Notes: generated by a model from the sequence alone, not told the origin. 43,529 nt of DNA from CAYLJJ01 sp964384025 (GCA_964384025.1 CAYLJJ010000059.1:1-43529), one strand, 5' to 3'; positions 33,389 through 42,592 are shown, counted from the stretch's first letter. Made by a program: numbers and translations.

Positions 33389-34014
33389 AGTGCCCTCCAT
33401 CTCTCTCCCTGACGCTCCGCGCGGCCCTCCTCCTCCAGCTTCTCCAGGTGAGCCTGGAGGCTGAGAGAGGCAAGCTCCCCCAAGGGACCGCTGCGGATCT
33501 GTTCGGGGAGCTCTTGATAGACCTGTGCCAAGAGAACCTCCAAGCTCTGAGGCTCAGCTTCTAGAGCAACGCAGACCGCTGACTCTCGCTGTAGTCGATG
33601 GCGTCGATAAAACTGAAGCCAATGCTGCGCCCCCCCGATGGGGGGTCCATGGGCGGGGATAAGGCAGAGCGGCTCCTCCCGCTCCAAGCGCTCCAAGCTC
33701 CTGAGATACTCCTTCATATTCCCTCCACCGATCCCCACAAAGATGCTGCCCAGACCCGAGACCATATCCCCTGCCAAGACAGAGCTGGTCTGCTCATCTT
33801 TAAAGCAGAGGTGTCCAGGGGCGTGTCCAGGGGTATGCAGCACGCTAAGTCGCAGCCCCTCCAGCTCAAGAATCAACCCATCTTCAAGATCGGGCTGACT
33901 GGAAAAGGGCAGGAGTGGGGCGGTGAGGGGATGGCTGCGGATCGGAATCTGATAGTGCGCAGCAACCTGAAGGGCTCCAGCGATATGGTCTGGGTGCTGA
34001 TGACTCAGCAACAC
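33385..34014 (-). CDS. Metallo-beta-lactamase fold hydrolase (C-terminal half of a NUDIX-MBL fusion)
   Basis: A 209-codon frame starting at the metal motif HQHPDH (LSHQHPDHIAG), with GHAPGHL, AGDMVSG, IPAHGPP and a C-terminal winged helix (LGELASLSLQAHLEKLEEEG) as in LACTB2-like enzymes. The start at 34014 is a GTG inside the domain. The same frame stays open upstream to about 34190 and encodes the missing N-terminus (PLKSKTLAPATHTNCPLFG, LWIIDPGAESP) but has no start codon there. So the real protein cannot begin independently. It must be continued from the NUDIX frame, or the gene is broken. Relatives in Myxococcota are single NUDIX-MBL proteins. Confidence 0.85.
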   Translation of the reverse strand: MLLSHQHPDHIAGALQVAAHYQIPIRSHPLTAPLLPFSSQPDLEDGLILELEGLRLSVLHTPGHAPGHLCFKDEQTSSVLAGDMVSGLGSIFVGIGGGNMKEYLRSLERLEREEPLCLIPAHGPPIGGAQHWLQFYRRHRLQRESAVCVALEAEPQSLEVLLAQVYQELPEQIRSGPLGELASLSLQAHLEKLEEEGRAERQGERWRAL

Positions 34015-34142
34015 CGCCTCGGGGCGGCGCGAGCCGATATGAGCGTAGAGGCGCTCAAGCTCCTGAGGACTCTCAGCGCCTGGATCGATGATCCAGAGCC
34101 GCTCACACCCAAAGAGAGGGCAGTTGGTATGAGTCGCGGGGG

Positions 34143-34769
34143 CTAGAGTCTTGCTCTTGAGGGGGAGAAATGCGAGGTGGGGGTGAATCCCCGCGGCCGC
34201 CGCCGGCGCGCCCCCCCGCCCCCGGGGGCCCGAATCTGGACAAACTGAGGTTGCCCCCCCTCTCCCCAGGGGAACTCAGGGAACCTCTGGGGTGGTTTGT
34301 AAGCGCCACGCTCCAGCTGGCTGAGGATCCAGAGGGTTGGAGGGGCCAGGAGGACGCGGCCCGCGCGCCAGAGATCCATCGCTCTTTGAGGGCGGATCCA
34401 CTCTGCGTATTCTACCTCCATTGGGTTCAGCTTGAGCGGCTCATCCCCCTCATAATGGAGGAGGTAGTAATGAGTCTCAAAGAGTTGGACCAGATAATTA
34501 GGAGCTGCTCCGCGTCCGATAAACTCAAGCAGGCTCTCTGGAGGGATCTTAAGGCCGATCTCCTCCTCTGTCTCTCTTAAGACTGCTGCTCGTGCTCTCA
34601 GATCGGGGGAGTCTCCCTGATCCTCTGGATCGACGCGACCTCCGGGAAAGGCGTGAAAGCCGCTCAGGAAGCGGCTGCGCAGGGCACGCTGCATCCAGAG
34701 CAGCTCAAGGGGCTCTTTGCGGATCAGGATCAGAGAGGCGGTCTCGGTCAATTTTTGAGAATTGCTCAT
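34143..34769 (-). CDS. NUDIX hydrolase (N-terminal half of a NUDIX-MBL fusion)
   Basis: A 208-residue frame. The NUDIX box is split by an insert, as in NUDT19-like enzymes: FPGGRVDPED, then LRETEEEIGL. It hydrolyses nucleoside diphosphates linked to a variable group. A second region, LVQLFETHYYLLHYEGDEP and EVEYAEWIRPQRA, matches the family. The last 25 codons (ARRRRPRG, TPTSHFSPSRARL) are out of frame with the conserved linker of NUDIX-MBL proteins, and the MBL frame reads the expected GIHPHLAFLPLKSK. The shift lies in the G/C-only run at 34189-34232. ATG at 34769 has GGAG nine bases upstream; the TTG at 34784 does not. Confidence 0.85.
   Translation of the reverse strand: MSNSQKLTETASLILIRKEPLELLWMQRALRSRFLSGFHAFPGGRVDPEDQGDSPDLRARAAVLRETEEEIGLKIPPESLLEFIGRGAAPNYLVQLFETHYYLLHYEGDEPLKLNPMEVEYAEWIRPQRAMDLWRAGRVLLAPPTLWILSQLERGAYKPPQRFPEFPWGEGGQPQFVQIRAPGGGGARRRRPRGFTPTSHFSPSRARL
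34189..34232. other. 44-base run of only G and C at the NUDIX-MBL junction
   Basis: No A or T occurs in 44 consecutive bases, in a genome that elsewhere mixes bases freely. The run contains many overlapping palindromes such as GCGGCCGC, GGCGCGCC, CCCGGG and GGGCCC. It lies exactly where the NUDIX frame and the MBL frame part. It may be a sequencing or assembly fault, or a real expansion that broke the gene. Confidence 0.9.
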
Positions 34770-34919
34770 TTTGAAGGGCTCCAATCGAAGCTTGACCCCT
34801 GCTCCACTACAAAACTATCCTCGACTGTTCAACTTAGATCTCATCCAAAGAAACCATATGAGAGCGAGAAGCTTGCGCTGATGCTCTTCAACTCCGAGAG
34901 AGCCTCCAAGGAAGGATCG

Positions 34920-36203
34920 ATGCAAGACGAGAAAAAAATCTCCCGAGTCTTTATGCTCACCCTCTTCCCCCACGCGGGCAACGGCAGCGCCACCGTGGTC
35001 CGTGACTTGGCCACAGTGATCTCAACTGAGATCGAGGTGATGGTCTTCTATGTCGATGTTGAGGAGCCGCAGCTCGAGGGCTATGGCACTCACTTTATGC
35101 TCGTTGATGACTTCCCTGTGCTTCGCACTCATCCCAGGAGCCAAGCCCGCCAGCGCTTTATCGCGATGAGTAAGGCCGAGATCGACACCTATATCGAAGA
35201 TCTCTTCCAAGCCAGCCTCCCTGCGGTTCAGGAGTTTCAGCCCGATGTGATCCATGTACACCATGGTTGGCTCGGCGCCTGTGTAGCCAAGCGCCTACAT
35301 GAGGCGACCTCGATCCCCTATCTTGTCCAGTTCCATGGGACTGAACTTGAGGTGCGCTCCGACTATGCAGAGGAGAACCCCGAGACCTTTGTTTATCTTG
35401 ATCAGCTCGTCCGCGATGGTTTGTCAGGGGCAGGCGGCTTCTCGGTGATCTCTCCCACCGAGGAGGTGCTGACCTCCAGCTATACAGAGATGGTCAAGCT
35501 GCCTCAAGCCATTCAGATGATCCCCAACGGCTACGATGAGGCGATCTTCTTCCCTGCCCAACGAGAGATTGGGTGGATCAATGAGCACTTCGCTGATCGC
35601 CTGGGTGGGGGCCTCGATCCTGATCGCCCCATCGTGGTGTTTGTGGGTCGCTTTGCGGGGTTTAAGGGGATTGAGCACCTCATCAAGGCGGTCCCCCACT
35701 ATGCGGCGACGGGCGCTCAGACGGTCCTCTGTGGGGATGGAGAGCTGCGCGAGGCGATGGTCGCCTTGGTCAAAGAACTTGGGCTGAAGGATGTACATTT
35801 CTTGGGGCACGTTGACCACTTCAAGGAGCTGCCCAGCCTGTACAACGCGGCGGATATGTTGGTGGTCCCCTCCAAAGGGGAGCCCTTTGGCTTGGTCGCC
35901 ATTGAGGCGATGGGCTGTGGGACTCCTTTTATCGGCGCCGAGAGTGGAGCGCTCCCCTATATTCTGGATTCCAGTGAGGCTGATAAAGAGATCGGGAGCC
36001 TCAAGCAGACCCCCCTGGGGCTCCTCGTCCCCTTTGGAGATCCAGAGGCGATCGGGCAGGCGGTCAGCTACGCTCTAGAGAGTGATCTTAAAGAGCAGAT
36101 AGGCGCTCGTGTCTGCGCTGAGGTCAAGCGCAAGTTCAGCGTACAAGTGCAAGCGGCTCGCTATCGAGATCTTTACCAGCGGCTGAGGGATAGAGCGCTG
36201 TAG
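34920..36203 (+). CDS. GT4-family glycosyltransferase
   Basis: A 427-residue GT-B fold glycosyltransferase. The N-terminal domain begins VFMLTLFPHAGNGSATVVRDLA, and DVIHVHHGW and VQFHGTE follow. The nucleotide-sugar domain has IPNGYDEAIF, VFVGRFAGFKGIEHLI and the E-x7-E motif in SKGEPFGLVAIEAMGCGTP. It probably adds a sugar to a lipid or polysaccharide. The acceptor is unknown. ATG at 34920 is chosen because the N-terminal strand follows directly and GGAAGGA lies upstream. The frame is open for 89 more codons, but that part runs antisense to the NUDIX gene. The gene stands alone and diverges from the NUDIX gene. Confidence 0.9.
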   Translation: MQDEKKISRVFMLTLFPHAGNGSATVVRDLATVISTEIEVMVFYVDVEEPQLEGYGTHFMLVDDFPVLRTHPRSQARQRFIAMSKAEIDTYIEDLFQASLPAVQEFQPDVIHVHHGWLGACVAKRLHEATSIPYLVQFHGTELEVRSDYAEENPETFVYLDQLVRDGLSGAGGFSVISPTEEVLTSSYTEMVKLPQAIQMIPNGYDEAIFFPAQREIGWINEHFADRLGGGLDPDRPIVVFVGRFAGFKGIEHLIKAVPHYAATGAQTVLCGDGELREAMVALVKELGLKDVHFLGHVDHFKELPSLYNAADMLVVPSKGEPFGLVAIEAMGCGTPFIGAESGALPYILDSSEADKEIGSLKQTPLGLLVPFGDPEAIGQAVSYALESDLKEQIGARVCAEVKRKFSVQVQAARYRDLYQRLRDRAL

Positions 36204-36210
36204 GGCAGGT

Positions 36211-38625
36211 TCAGGGTGCAGGTTGATTGAGGTGAGGGAGATACTCTCGGCAGGGTTGCCCGCGTAAGCGCTGACACTCTGGCAGCGGGGTAGGCACCTC
36301 AACCTCGGGGATCAAGGGGAGGGCTACGCTGGAGGGCTGGATCTTTGAGTGACCGATGCTGTGGGTCACTGAGCCATCGTGTTCCAGGAGGAGAAAGCGC
36401 CAGGAGGCCATGCTGTCCCCAGGAGTGTCGATGGAGAGGCGAATCCTTGAGCCCGCTCGAAAGAGGTGAGCAAAGGGCATCAGCTCTACGCGGACCTCTG
36501 TCCACTCACCAGGGACCAGCGGCGAGGCATCCTCCTCACGATGGCTCTTTACAGGGCGCAGCTCGGTGGAGTCCTCGCGCAGGGCTCGGTGGCTGGCTCT
36601 CAGCCAGCCCATCTGAACATAGGACTCCAGACCATCAGGGCGCAGCTCAGTGAGCCCAACCTCTAGATCTGCATCTGTGGCGGTAGAGCGCAGCCAAAGA
36701 TCAACGCTGCCATGCCCTACCATCACCAAATCCTCCTCTAGAGGGGCGCTCTGGAAGGCCAGGGCTTTACCCTCTATGAGCGGGCGATAGCTCCAATCTG
36801 GCTGTAGAGGGTTGACGCTCCCCGAGGCCAATGTGCCCCGCTCTCCCGCCTCTGGATCGTGCTCAAAGGCGCTGGCGCCACCCTCTGGACCGGGCAGGGT
36901 CTCGCTTAAGCTGCCATCAGGCTGAAGATACCAGCGGCTCACCTGAGTCTCTGGGATAGGCCAAGCTTTAAAGCGTTGGGAGAAGCTGCCCTGAGGAGCA
37001 CCAGGCGCGACCTCCTCAGGCGCACCTGACTCAAAGATGATCTCAATGGGAGACTCAGCCTCGTAGGCAGCCCGTGTCTCCTCGTAGTTATCCGCTGCAA
37101 AGCGCGCCTCGGGCAGCTCGAGAGGCGCACCAAAGACCTGCTCCATAAAGTTCGGTAAAAGCAGACGTAGGTTGCTATCAACAGAGGGGACCTCCTGATC
37201 AACATAGAGGGAGAGGAAGTTGATCCACTCCGCTAAAATCTGAGGCGCGAAGCCATCCATATGTACGCCGTTTGTAGCGGTCATTCGAAAGAGGGGAGAG
37301 CTGCTGAATTTATCGGCCAGGGCGGGGAAGTGTGGCCCTGTCTGCTCATCCTGCCACTGTCCTACCAAGAAGACCGGCACATCGATCTGATGAACAAAGA
37401 GGCTGGGATCGATAGGGGCCGCAACCTCATCGGTGTAGTAGGGGTTCTCTTTCGCCTTGGCGATGGCATCGAGCCTCTGTCCATGCAGGAGTTGGCTCTC
37501 TTCACAGATTAGATCTCCCTCATCCACCCGCTCTTGAATCCATCGGTGAGCGTAGGGAGCGGCTTTCTCCAGGACACGAGTGATCCACTCAAAGGCGAAG
37601 CCATCGTTATAGATGCCACCGGGCGCTAGGGTAGAGGAGGCGGTGTCGGCGATCACCGACATCGGCGCGATGGCAGCCAAACTCGGAGGGCGTGTAGAAG
37701 CGACAAAGAGCTGAGTGATGCCAGGGAAAGAGAGCCCCACCATCCCCACCTTATGATGCTTCACCCAGGGCTGCCGAGCGAGGATCTCGATCACATCATA
37801 GCCATCGAGGAGCTGTGGGGTATCGAAGTAGTCATAGGCCCCACCAGAGCAGCCTGTCCCTCGGACATTGACCCCCATCACTGCATAGCCCATGAGCCCC
37901 ATGATCAACCCTGAGGGGAAGTTAGGGGCATCACAGAGGATCGGATAGGCACCACAGAGCACTCCGGCGGCTCCTCCGAGGGCTTGTCCAGGTCTGGATG
38001 GGCTATAACCGGAGTAGTTCAGTAGGGTGGGATAGGGGCCATCTTCAGGAGGACCGGGCAGGGAGAGGAAGTAGGAGAGGGGCGTGCCATCTCGGACCTT
38101 TAGATAGCCGAAGCCAGGCTCTAGATGCTGCTCTGCATAGAAGGACTCATCGGGGGTGCTCCCCTCGACCGAGAGCACCGTCAGCCCCTCCATCAGCTCC
38201 TCTCCTATGCGGAGAGCGTAGCCAGGGCCAGGGCTCAACTCACGAAAGAGGAGGCTGCCCAACTCATCACTCTCTTCCTCCTCCAGCAGCGCTCCTCCCG
38301 GCCCTAAGAGCTGAACGAGGCTGTTTGGTTCACTGCCCCAAACTGCGATACGCTCCACTCCAGGTCGAACTTTAAAGCTCAGGTTAGGTTCGAGCGTTGC
38401 GTCTATCTCCTCAGCCCCATCAGAGTTCAAAGCTTTATCTTGGCTCAGAGCTTCATCGAGGAGGCTGCCCTGATCGAGAGCAGCCTCCTCAGCCAAAGCG
38501 AAATCTAACGGGGTGAGATCTTCAGTGCCCTCGCCATCGCCATCATCACAGGCCAAAGCCCCAAAGAGGAACACCCCAAAGAGGAAAATATGATCTAAGT
38601 TCTGTATTGTGTGGATATTTCTCAT
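36211..38625 (-). CDS. Lipoprotein X-Pro dipeptidyl-peptidase/CocE-type hydrolase (S15)
   Basis: An 804-residue protein. Signal peptide with lipobox FGALAC gives lipidation near residue 26, followed by an acidic linker with repeated LDQ/LDEAL words. The catalytic alpha/beta hydrolase domain has NVRGTGCSGG (oxyanion region), nucleophile GLSFPG, Asp in VGQWQDEQTG and His in NGVHMDGF. A C-terminal jelly-roll (X-PepC/S15 type) follows, with LEVGLTELRPDG and GSRIRLSIDTPGD. It is probably an outer-membrane-anchored peptidase or esterase. No good ribosome-binding site precedes ATG 38625. It converges with the glycosyltransferase, seven bases apart. Confidence 0.9.
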   Translation of the reverse strand: MRNIHTIQNLDHIFLFGVFLFGALACDDGDGEGTEDLTPLDFALAEEAALDQGSLLDEALSQDKALNSDGAEEIDATLEPNLSFKVRPGVERIAVWGSEPNSLVQLLGPGGALLEEEESDELGSLLFRELSPGPGYALRIGEELMEGLTVLSVEGSTPDESFYAEQHLEPGFGYLKVRDGTPLSYFLSLPGPPEDGPYPTLLNYSGYSPSRPGQALGGAAGVLCGAYPILCDAPNFPSGLIMGLMGYAVMGVNVRGTGCSGGAYDYFDTPQLLDGYDVIEILARQPWVKHHKVGMVGLSFPGITQLFVASTRPPSLAAIAPMSVIADTASSTLAPGGIYNDGFAFEWITRVLEKAAPYAHRWIQERVDEGDLICEESQLLHGQRLDAIAKAKENPYYTDEVAAPIDPSLFVHQIDVPVFLVGQWQDEQTGPHFPALADKFSSSPLFRMTATNGVHMDGFAPQILAEWINFLSLYVDQEVPSVDSNLRLLLPNFMEQVFGAPLELPEARFAADNYEETRAAYEAESPIEIIFESGAPEEVAPGAPQGSFSQRFKAWPIPETQVSRWYLQPDGSLSETLPGPEGGASAFEHDPEAGERGTLASGSVNPLQPDWSYRPLIEGKALAFQSAPLEEDLVMVGHGSVDLWLRSTATDADLEVGLTELRPDGLESYVQMGWLRASHRALREDSTELRPVKSHREEDASPLVPGEWTEVRVELMPFAHLFRAGSRIRLSIDTPGDSMASWRFLLLEHDGSVTHSIGHSKIQPSSVALPLIPEVEVPTPLPECQRLRGQPCREYLPHLNQPAP

Positions 38626-38656
38626 GGACAGACAGTAGGGATCTTCATCAACAGAG

Positions 38657-39478
38657 TCACCTTAAAATCTTTGATTCCATTTTGTTGAAAGAGTGTCGGG
38701 TCTCAAGGAAGAGAGAGCGTGAGGCTTCGAGCTGTTGAGGGCAAATGCGATGGTCATGCTCAGGTATCAACAGCAGGTGAGCATCGATCTTAAGCCGTCG
38801 TGCTATCACCGTGAACATCCTTGGATCCTTTAACCTGTCCTTGTCGAGCGTCCCAACTGTGAGCAGAAACCGGGTTGGGATATATCGAGAGGGTGGGCGA
38901 TAGACTCCAGCCGCGTGTGCTGCTACAGCACGCACATGCTCCGGCTTGTACAGCGCATATCGATGCGCAAACTGAGCCCCCGCTGAGAAACCAAACAGGT
39001 AGAGCTGCTCAGAATCGATCGGAGCGCTCTGCTTCAGCTTCCTCAGGATCTTGTCGAGGGCGCGACCTGACCATACGCTGGGATAGTGGTAGCTCTTCCT
39101 CTGCCGCCACTCATCATGGGTGGTAAAGAAGAACGGTCCCACGATCGCAAATCGATGCTGATCAGCAAAAGTCGCCCATCCCCCTCGCGTGATCCACTTT
39201 GGCCGGATATTGTGGCCTCCGATATAGATGATCACCGGGAAGCGCTCATCCCCCTGAGCGCTGGGGATATAGGCGCTGAACTCAACCTCCCGAGCGTAGG
39301 GAGGCTCCAACTTAATTGTGTCGCACCACGCCCTCCCTTCTCCTGGAGAATCTGAGGGCTCGATATCCTCCAGATAGGGCACCTGGAAGTTGAACTTGAT
39401 GACCGCAAAGAGCAGCAGCACCGAGACAACAAACAGGGCGAAGAGGATGGAGATCCTGGTCTTCGATTTCAAAGGCAT
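38657..39478 (-). CDS. Membrane-anchored alpha/beta hydrolase (esterase-like)
   Basis: A 273-residue protein: one N-terminal membrane helix (about 8-28), then an alpha/beta hydrolase domain with nucleophile motif GFSAGAQFAH, acid GTLDKD and His in EHDHRICPQQ. It resembles PHB-depolymerase/feruloyl-esterase-like carboxylesterases. It is predicted to face the periplasm. It lies 31 bases upstream of the S15-type gene on the same strand, so both may act on the same exported substrate. The substrate is unknown. Confidence 0.82.
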   Translation of the reverse strand: MPLKSKTRISILFALFVVSVLLLFAVIKFNFQVPYLEDIEPSDSPGEGRAWCDTIKLEPPYAREVEFSAYIPSAQGDERFPVIIYIGGHNIRPKWITRGGWATFADQHRFAIVGPFFFTTHDEWRQRKSYHYPSVWSGRALDKILRKLKQSAPIDSEQLYLFGFSAGAQFAHRYALYKPEHVRAVAAHAAGVYRPPSRYIPTRFLLTVGTLDKDRLKDPRMFTVIARRLKIDAHLLLIPEHDHRICPQQLEASRSLFLETRHSFNKMESKILR

Positions 39479-39542
39479 GCATGAGAATAAGCAGCCAAGG
39501 CTTTCCTAACAATCTGGGCCTTAAAAACCTTGAGGGGAGGGC

Positions 39543-40856
39543 TCAGCGCAGCGCAGCGTCAGTGATCTCTAGGCCGCGATCGATGATGGAGAAGCCCTCA
39601 TCCAACTGCGCCTCGGTGATACAGAGAGGGGGGTTACACATAAAGCCATCCCAGCGCACAAAGGTGAACAGCCCCTCCTTGCGGAAGAAAGCCGCCAGCG
39701 CCTTCATGGCGGGGTGGGTGCCGTTATAGGGGGCGATGCGCTCCCCCTCGCTGTTCTGAATCTCCATGATCCCAAAGAGCCCCAGGTTTCGATGAGCCCT
39801 CACCGAGGGATGCTTCGCTTTGAGGGCGGCCATCCTCTGGGTCATCAGCGCGCCCATACAGACAGCGTTCTCGAGCATCCCCTCACCGATGAGGACATCC
39901 AAGACCGCCTCAGCCGTCGCCAGGGAGAGGGCATGGGCGTTATAGGTGAGGCCGCCCCAGAAGATATTCTCCCTAAAGTGCGCTGCGATGGCGTCATTGA
40001 CCACCATCGCCCCTAAGGGGGTATAGGAGCTGGTGAGGCCCTTGGCGATGGTGACGATCTCTGGGACGATCCCCCAATGCTCAAAGGCCATCAGCTTGCC
40101 TGTACGCCCAAAGCCACACATCACCTCATCTGTCACCAGGAGGATGCCGTGCTGCTTAAGGAGGGCATGGAGCTTGGGGAGGAGCTGGGGCGGTGGGCTG
40201 AGGATCCCGTTGGTACCGGTCACCGTCTCGATAAAGAAGGCGGCGATGGTCTCTGGGTTCTCGTACTGGATAAACTCCTCTATATACTGAAGATAGTTGG
40301 CCGTGATCGTCTCATCGCTCTCCCCAAAGCTGAACTGGTAGGGCTCATGGTGCATCACCCTTAAGAAGCCGGGGGCGCCCGGCTCATTAGGCCAGCGTCG
40401 GGGCTCCCCTGTCATCTGCATACAGACATGGGTGCCGCCATGATAGCTGCGGTGACGGCTGATGATCTTATGACGCCCGGTGTAGAGCCGTGCGGCCTTG
40501 ATAGCGTTCTCGTTGGCCTCAGCGCCGCCCAAGGTAAAGAAGCTGGTGTTGAGATCACCAGGGAGCAGCTCCGCCAGCTTACGGCTGAGGCGTGCGCGGG
40601 GAGGGGTGGCTGCCCCAGGGAAGGCATAACAGAGCTTATCGATCTGCGCCTTCATCGCTGCGCGCACCTTGGGGTGTCCGTGCCCGATGTTGACGCTCAT
40701 CAGCTGGCTGTTGAAGTCCAGGATGCGCTGCCCCTCAGGGCCATAGAGGTAGACCCCCTCTGCTCGCTCAACGGGCAGAGGAGCGACATCATTGCTGCGG
40801 CTCCAGGACCAAAGGGTGTGCTGTTTACAGGCCGCGACCATCTCTTGAGAGTTCAT
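39543..40856 (-). CDS. Class III (omega) aminotransferase, taurine/beta-alanine:pyruvate-like
   Basis: A 437-residue PLP enzyme. Signatures include NSQLMSVNIGHGHP near the N-terminus, FFTLGGAEANENAIKAAR, RSYHGGTH, TDEVMCGFGRTGK, and the PLP lysine in TIAKGLTSSYTPLGA. It resembles taurine-pyruvate and beta-alanine-pyruvate aminotransferases. Its gene starts nine bases after that of a CoA-acylating semialdehyde dehydrogenase. Together they could turn beta-alanine or a related omega-amine into acetyl- or propionyl-CoA. The substrate is inferred from the pairing. Confidence 0.88.
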   Translation of the reverse strand: MNSQEMVAACKQHTLWSWSRSNDVAPLPVERAEGVYLYGPEGQRILDFNSQLMSVNIGHGHPKVRAAMKAQIDKLCYAFPGAATPPRARLSRKLAELLPGDLNTSFFTLGGAEANENAIKAARLYTGRHKIISRHRSYHGGTHVCMQMTGEPRRWPNEPGAPGFLRVMHHEPYQFSFGESDETITANYLQYIEEFIQYENPETIAAFFIETVTGTNGILSPPPQLLPKLHALLKQHGILLVTDEVMCGFGRTGKLMAFEHWGIVPEIVTIAKGLTSSYTPLGAMVVNDAIAAHFRENIFWGGLTYNAHALSLATAEAVLDVLIGEGMLENAVCMGALMTQRMAALKAKHPSVRAHRNLGLFGIMEIQNSEGERIAPYNGTHPAMKALAAFFRKEGLFTFVRWDGFMCNPPLCITEAQLDEGFSIIDRGLEITDAALR

Positions 40857-40865
40857 CAGGGCTCC

Positions 40866-42365
40866 TCAACCCATCCAGGTTTGATCGGACTGTAGAGCCC
40901 ATTTGGTGGTGATCTTGCGCTGTCGGGTCCAGAAGCGGAAGCCATCCAGGCCGGTGACATCACCATGACCAAACTTGCTCTGACGCCAACCACCGAAGGA
41001 GAAGGGTTCTCTGGGCACAGGGACACCGATGTTGACGCCGATCATCCCCGCTTCAAAGCGTCGGCAACAGTAGTCAGCGGCGGCCCCATTGGTCGTGTAG
41101 ACGGCGGCGGCGTTACCATAGGGGTTGGCGTTCTCGATGGCCAGGGCTTCATCTACACTCTTGACCCGAATGATGGAGAGCACAGGGCCAAAGATCTCCT
41201 CACTGGCGGCGGGGATCTCAGGGTTCATCTGATCCAGGATTGTCGCTCCCAGCCAGTTACCGGGCTCACCGGGGCGGGCGCCACGGCCATCCACCAAGAC
41301 CTCAGCGCCCATCTCCTCGGCTTGATCGATATAGCCCTTGATGCGCGCCATCGCCTCAGGGCTGGTGATCGCGCCTATGCTCTCCTCAGGCTTCATAGTG
41401 CGAGCCTTCTCAGCGATCGCCTCGATGATGTGATCGACCTCACCTACAGCCAGAAGCACTGAGGCGGCCATACAGCGCTGCCCAGCGCTGCCAAAGGCAG
41501 AGGCGGCGACATTAGTGGCGGTCAGCTCAAGATCTGCATCGGGGAGGAGGAGCAGGTGGTTCTTAGCCCCCCCCAGACAGAGCATCCGCTTCCCCAGGGC
41601 CGCGCCTCGGGTATAGAGCAGCTTGGCGACCTGAGTAGAGCCTACAAAGGCCACTGCGGGGATCTCAGGATGATCCACCAGAGCCTCTACCGTCGCGCGG
41701 GCCCCACAGACAACATTAAAGACACCATCAGGGAGCCCCGCCTCCTTGAGCAGCTCTGCCAGCTTCAGGGTGGAGTAGGGCACCTGCTCTGAGGGCTTGA
41801 TGATAAAGGCGTTCCCGGCTGCCAGGACCTGGGGGATCATCCAGAGGGGCACCATGATGGGGAAGTTGAAGGGAGTGATGCCCGCGCAGATCCCCAGAGG
41901 CTCATGTAGATAGCGGCAGGAGACGCCTCGGCTCACCTCAGAGATGTTTTGATTGGCCATATTGTCTAGGGCGCAGCCAAACTCAAGACACTCGATCCCC
42001 TTGAGCGTGCTGGCGCGGGCCTCAGCCAGCACCTTGCCATTCTCATGGGAGACGAGCCAAGACAGCTCCTCCACCTGCTGCTCCATCAGAGCTTTGAGGC
42101 GATAGAGCACTTGAACCCGCTGCTTCATCGGCGTGGCCTTCCAGGCCGGGAGCGCCGCTTTGGCTGCTTCAACTGCCGCTGCTACATCTCGAGCATCGGA
42201 GGCGGGCGCTCGACCCATCACGCGGTTGTGGCGAGGGTTGAGCACTTCGATGGTCTCTCCAGAGAGGGCCGGACACCACCGTCCCCCGATCCAGTTGTAT
42301 CCTTCGCTCGCCTTAACGAAGTCGTAGCTGTTGCCTGGGAAGCCGGGGGCTTGATGGTCGCTCAT
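40866..42365 (-). CDS. mmsA: CoA-acylating (methyl)malonate-semialdehyde dehydrogenase
   Basis: A 499-residue aldehyde dehydrogenase of the MmsA branch. Family marks are ITPFNFPIMVPLWMIPQ, FVGSTQVAKLLY, CLGGAKNHLLLLPDAD and the catalytic Cys in GSAGQRCMA, with EEIFGPVLSI in the C-terminal part. MmsA converts malonate or methylmalonate semialdehyde to acetyl- or propionyl-CoA with NAD and CoA. GGAGG lies a few bases before the ATG. It is first in a two-gene unit with the aminotransferase. Confidence 0.94.
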   Translation of the reverse strand: MSDHQAPGFPGNSYDFVKASEGYNWIGGRWCPALSGETIEVLNPRHNRVMGRAPASDARDVAAAVEAAKAALPAWKATPMKQRVQVLYRLKALMEQQVEELSWLVSHENGKVLAEARASTLKGIECLEFGCALDNMANQNISEVSRGVSCRYLHEPLGICAGITPFNFPIMVPLWMIPQVLAAGNAFIIKPSEQVPYSTLKLAELLKEAGLPDGVFNVVCGARATVEALVDHPEIPAVAFVGSTQVAKLLYTRGAALGKRMLCLGGAKNHLLLLPDADLELTATNVAASAFGSAGQRCMAASVLLAVGEVDHIIEAIAEKARTMKPEESIGAITSPEAMARIKGYIDQAEEMGAEVLVDGRGARPGEPGNWLGATILDQMNPEIPAASEEIFGPVLSIIRVKSVDEALAIENANPYGNAAAVYTTNGAAADYCCRRFEAGMIGVNIGVPVPREPFSFGGWRQSKFGHGDVTGLDGFRFWTRQRKITTKWALQSDQTWMG

Positions 42366-42592
42366 AATCCTCCACAGATGAGAGTTTGAGTTTGCTTCAG
42401 TTCATCTATCCAAAAGAGGATCTAAGGACAAGCCCTGAGCGGTGATTTACATGCCTACTTAGTGCATTGGGGCATAGCTAGAGAGGGCAGCCCTCTGGGT
42501 GCAGGTGCAGCGCGGAGATATTTTATCGCCAATCATTTTTGGCTCAATATGCTGAACTATCTCACTAAGCGCTATTTTGAGATAGGCTCAAT
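42366..42592. other. Upstream region of mmsA; no gene seen
   Basis: About 230 bases between mmsA (minus strand) and the first copy of the 21-bp direct repeat. The mmsA promoter should be here. No clear -35/-10 pair was recognised and no coding frame can be supported. Confidence 0.4.

Noticed and set aside
34189..34232. Cloning-vector polylinker contamination
   Set aside because: Native gene sequence continues on both sides, and clusters of such sites arise by chance in any pure G/C run. A read-level check is still advised.
34653..34919. N-terminal extension of the glycosyltransferase
   Set aside because: The extra 89 codons run antisense to the NUDIX N-terminus, and the GT-B fold begins at the ATG at 34920.
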